Under the pieces are notes generated by a model, which was not told where the DNA came from, did no database searches, and was given only the letters and a program-made list of their open reading frames with translations. A stretch of DNA of 7,162 nucleotides, from assembly GCA_003648875.1 (NCBI GenBank), contig QMQC01000088.1, positions 1 to 7,162 on the forward strand, given 5' to 3'. This DNA is from Actinomycetota bacterium (lineage in GTDB: Bacteria > Actinomycetota > Acidimicrobiia > Spongiisociales > UBA5794). The translations under genes and the position numbers were made by a program. Shown here one piece after another: positions 4,565 through 7,162 of the stretch (position 1 is its first letter; each line of letters starts with the position of its first letter).

Positions 4565-6739
4565 ATGACCACCACTGAAGTTCGTTTCGATGTCGAAGGG
4601 ATGACCTGCGCATCGTGCGCTGTTCGGATTGAACGCGTCCTTGGAAAGCAGGACGGCGTAGACACGGCGGTAGTGAACTTTGCTGGACAAGAGGCTCGCG
4701 CGACCGTGGAAGCCGATGCTGATCTCGATGCACTGCGGGCCGCGGTCGCAAGGATCGGCTACGACATCTCGGAGATCGACCCGGACGACGACCGCCGATC
4801 CATCACCGAGCGCTACAGCGAAGAGGCCAGATATCAGCTCCGCAACGTGGTCGGTGCCGCGGCGTTGTCGCTTCCGCTCATGCTTCTTGCACTGTTCGGA
4901 CCGGATGAAGCTTGGAACCACTGGACACAGTTCGCGCTGGCGACGATCGTCGTCTTCGGATTCGGGTCCCAATTCCACAAGGCGACATGGAAACAGGTGA
5001 CCTCCCTGTCCCCAGCAATGGACACGTTGATCACGACAGGCACATTGGCCGCATGGATCTATTCGACATTCGCGATCTTCAGCGGTGACGCACTGTTCTT
5101 CGAGACGGCGGGAATGATCATCACCTTGATCCTCCTCGGTCGGTACTTCGAGGCACGGGCAAAGGGGCAGGCGTCGAACGCAATCGCCAAACTCGCCGAA
5201 CTCGGCGCCAAACAGGCACGTGTCATCCGGGGAGGCGAGGAGATCCTCGTCGATCCCATCGAACTGGCACCAGGCGAGACCGTCGTCGTGTTGCCCGGCG
5301 AGAAGATCCCCGCTGACGGGTTGGTGTCTGCGGGCAGATCTGGCGTGGATGAGTCCATGCTGACGGGCGAAAGCGTCTCAGTGACGAAAGAAGTCGGCGA
5401 CGACGTCTTCGGCGCCACCGTCAACCAGCAGGGAAGACTTGAGATCGAGGTCAGGGAGGTCGGACCGAATACTGCCCTTGCACAGATCATGAAGCTTGTC
5501 GCTGATGCACAAGCAACCAAGGCACCGGTCCAGAAACTCGCTGACAGGATCTCAGGCGTCTTCGTGCCGATCGTCATCTCCATCGCCCTTGTCGTCGGGA
5601 TCGCATGGTTTGTCGTCTCAGGCGACGTCGCGACTGCCGTCCGTAATTCGGTGGCGGTACTGATCATCGCCTGTCCATGTGCCCTCGGGCTTGCGACACC
5701 AACGGCAATCATGGTCGGCTCCGGTCGTGGCGCTGAGATGGGGGTCCTTTTCAAGAACGCCGAAGTGTTCGAAAGGGCCAAAGGCGTCGACACTGTCGTG
5801 TTCGACAAGACCGGCACGCTGACCCGTGGAGCGATGACGCTCGTTGACGCTGTCACGGATGGCGACCGCACAGAGTTCCTCAAGCTTGCGGGATCTCTCG
5901 AGTCCGGTTCGGAACATCCCATCGGCAAGGCAGTGGCCCTTGGGGCCGAGGAGGAGGACATCGACCTCGCTCCTGTGGAGGACTTCGAGTCGATCCAGGG
6001 CAAGGGAGCTCGCGGCGTGGTCACTGGCAGGACGGTGCTCGTCGGGAAGCCGATCCTGTTCACCGAAGCCGGGATGGCAGGCGTGGAGATCTGGCAGGAC
6101 AGGTTCGATGAGATCGCGTCCAAAGGCAACACGACATTTCTCGTCGGTTGGGGTGACAGGGTTGAAGGCGTTGTCAGCGTGGCTGATACGGTGCGCCCAA
6201 CATCTGCACAGGCGATCAGGGATCTCCACGACCAGCACATCTCGACAGTCATGCTCACTGGCGATTCTCGCCACACGGCCGATGCGATCGCTTCGATTAT
6301 CGGCATCGACGACGTCGTCGCCGAGGTACTACCTGGTGAGAAATCCGAGGCAGTGGCAGGAATGCAAGCCAACGGCCAGGTCGTCGCGTTCGTGGGTGAT
6401 GGCATCAACGATGCACCTGCCCTGACTGTTGCCGACCTCGGCATGGCGGTGGGCTCGGGAACCGATGTAGCCATCGAGGCAGGTGACGTTGTGCTGATGT
6501 CTGGTGATCCGGCCACTTCGGTGACCGCCATCAAGCTCGCCAGAAGAACGTTCAGGACGATCAAGCAGAACCTGTTCTGGGCATTCGCCTACAACACGGC
6601 GGCGATCCCCCTCGCAGCACTCGGATTCCTCGACCCGATGATCGCGGCCGGTGCAATGGCGTTCTCGTCTGTGTCCGTCGTCACCAATTCGGTCAGGCTC
6701 CGCAGGTTCGGCAGAAGTCAGATACAGCGGGTTAGTTGA
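4565..6739 (+). CDS. copA: Cu(I)-exporting P1B-1-type ATPase CopA
   Basis: A 724-residue inner-membrane copper pump, near the usual family length. Domain order: one N-terminal heavy-metal-associated domain with GMTCASC (C15, C18); membrane segments near 93-112, 117-135, 153-173 and 176-193; actuator domain with TGES (267-270); segments near 332-352 and 360-385 with the ion-binding CPC (370-372); phosphorylation motif DKTGT with D414; nucleotide-binding histidine in SEHPIG (H451); MLTGDS (563-568) and GDGINDAP (611-618) hinge motifs; and two final membrane segments. Those last two carry YN (676-677) and M698 with SS (701-702), the residues that define Cu(I)-selective P1B-1 pumps. No key residue is missing. 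The ATG at 4565 has only pyrimidine-rich sequence upstream (CCCCTCTCCCC), so translation may rely on coupling to copZ. Its 3' end overlaps the convergent gene by 8 bases. Confidence 0.96.
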   Translation: MTTTEVRFDVEGMTCASCAVRIERVLGKQDGVDTAVVNFAGQEARATVEADADLDALRAAVARIGYDISEIDPDDDRRSITERYSEEARYQLRNVVGAAALSLPLMLLALFGPDEAWNHWTQFALATIVVFGFGSQFHKATWKQVTSLSPAMDTLITTGTLAAWIYSTFAIFSGDALFFETAGMIITLILLGRYFEARAKGQASNAIAKLAELGAKQARVIRGGEEILVDPIELAPGETVVVLPGEKIPADGLVSAGRSGVDESMLTGESVSVTKEVGDDVFGATVNQQGRLEIEVREVGPNTALAQIMKLVADAQATKAPVQKLADRISGVFVPIVISIALVVGIAWFVVSGDVATAVRNSVAVLIIACPCALGLATPTAIMVGSGRGAEMGVLFKNAEVFERAKGVDTVVFDKTGTLTRGAMTLVDAVTDGDRTEFLKLAGSLESGSEHPIGKAVALGAEEEDIDLAPVEDFESIQGKGARGVVTGRTVLVGKPILFTEAGMAGVEIWQDRFDEIASKGNTTFLVGWGDRVEGVVSVADTVRPTSAQAIRDLHDQHISTVMLTGDSRHTADAIASIIGIDDVVAEVLPGEKSEAVAGMQANGQVVAFVGDGINDAPALTVADLGMAVGSGTDVAIEAGDVVLMSGDPATSVTAIKLARRTFRTIKQNLFWAFAYNTAAIPLAALGFLDPMIAAGAMAFSSVSVVTNSVRLRRFGRSQIQRVS

Positions 6740-7162
6740 TCAGCCACTGGATTGCGCGGGTGATCGCTCCTGGCTGCTCAAGGGTTGGGGTATGGACCAG
6801 CAAGGCCGGACAGTCCACCGACTCGGCGATCCGGTCTGCAAGGGCGGCAACGAGGTGGAACCGATGCGTCGGAGCACCCAGGATCACCAGATTGGCGCCT
6901 CGCGACAGATCGGTCAGGGTTTCGACAAGGTCGTCTGTCGGCTTGACGCGCTCATCCCACGGAACCGTGAGGTTCTCTCCGAGCTGCTCGTGGTAGGCGC
7001 GAATCGACTCTGCGAACGCCGGTGGTGCATCTTCGGGAGTCAGGTGCACGAACCGGATCGATGCCGTCTCGTACCTCGCTATGTGGTCCGCCATCTCGAT
7101 CTTCACGGGGTCGTACGGTCCCCCTGTGCCGAGTACGGCGATCCGATCGATCTCGTCAACAG
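6732..7162 (-). CDS. C-terminal part of a protein with a universal-stress-protein-like domain (cut by right edge)
   Basis: The minus-strand frame is open from the window edge to the TAA at 6734-6732, giving 142 complete residues. It has no stop upstream, so the GTG at 7106 is probably an internal valine and the gene starts outside. From the edge it reads IDRIAVLGTGGPYDPV (4-19), then a helix, SIRFVHLTPED, a long middle section, and NLVILGAPTHRFHLVAALADRIAESVDCPALLVHTP. This alternating beta-alpha pattern and the CPALLVHTP ending fit a UspA-type fold. The glycine-rich ATP loop of UspA (G-2x-G-9x-G-S/T) is mostly absent. The TGGP stretch near the domain start recalls stress domains at the C-terminus of amino-acid permeases and other transporters, so the missing part may be a transporter or another stress domain. 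Identification is moderate for the fold and weak for the whole protein. Confidence 0.65.
   Translation of the reverse strand, partial: VDEIDRIAVLGTGGPYDPVKIEMADHIARYETASIRFVHLTPEDAPPAFAESIRAYHEQLGENLTVPWDERVKPTDDLVETLTDLSRGANLVILGAPTHRFHLVAALADRIAESVDCPALLVHTPTLEQPGAITRAIQWLIN

Noticed and set aside
5059..6564. A 501-codon open frame on the minus strand within copA
   Set aside because: It is a shadow of the high-GC copA coding sequence: serine/threonine/proline/alanine-rich with no domain pattern, while the plus strand shows every P-type ATPase motif.

Overview
The window looks like ordinary chromosome from a moderately GC-rich (about 60% by eye) bacterium, most likely an actinobacterium. 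Three things suggest this: a cystathionine beta-synthase next to a gamma-lyase/synthase, a csoR-copZ-copA copper operon with a GC-rich CsoR operator, and start codons that sit directly behind TANNNT -10 boxes without a Shine-Dalgarno sequence (leaderless style). The lineage is an inference; no marker gene is present.

Layout. Positions 1-1253 (minus strand) hold a sulfur amino acid pair: a cystathionine beta-synthase-type enzyme of 317 residues, followed 51 bases later by the N-terminal 82 residues of a cystathionine gamma-lyase/gamma-synthase that runs off the left edge. Together they would form cysteine from homocysteine by reverse transsulfuration. Positions 1254-1416 are a divergent intergenic region containing a degenerate 7-base tandem repeat, small dyads and two outward-facing candidate -10 boxes. 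Positions 1417-3916 (plus strand) hold a three-gene ABC exporter: one NodI/DrrA-like ATPase and two different ABC-2 (NodJ-like) permeases, with overlapping stop and start codons at both junctions.

Positions 3917-4046 are a 130-base spacer ending in a near-perfect CsoR operator that abuts a TATACT -10 box. Positions 4047-6739 (plus strand) are the copper homeostasis operon: CsoR (Cu(I)-sensing repressor), a 69-residue CopZ-like metallochaperone and a 724-residue CopA P1B-1 ATPase. Excess Cu(I) should release CsoR, CopZ should carry Cu(I), and CopA should pump it out. Positions 6732-7162 (minus strand) are the C-terminal part of a protein ending in a universal-stress-protein-like domain. It converges on copA with an 8-base overlap and runs off the right edge.

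No mobile element, tRNA, rRNA, CRISPR array or clear intrinsic terminator is visible. I do not see a previously undescribed multi-gene system. The points most worth checking are the operator/-10/start-codon arrangement at csoR, the likely leaderless promoters at three transcription units, the heptamer repeat, and the unknown substrate of the ABC exporter with two permeases.
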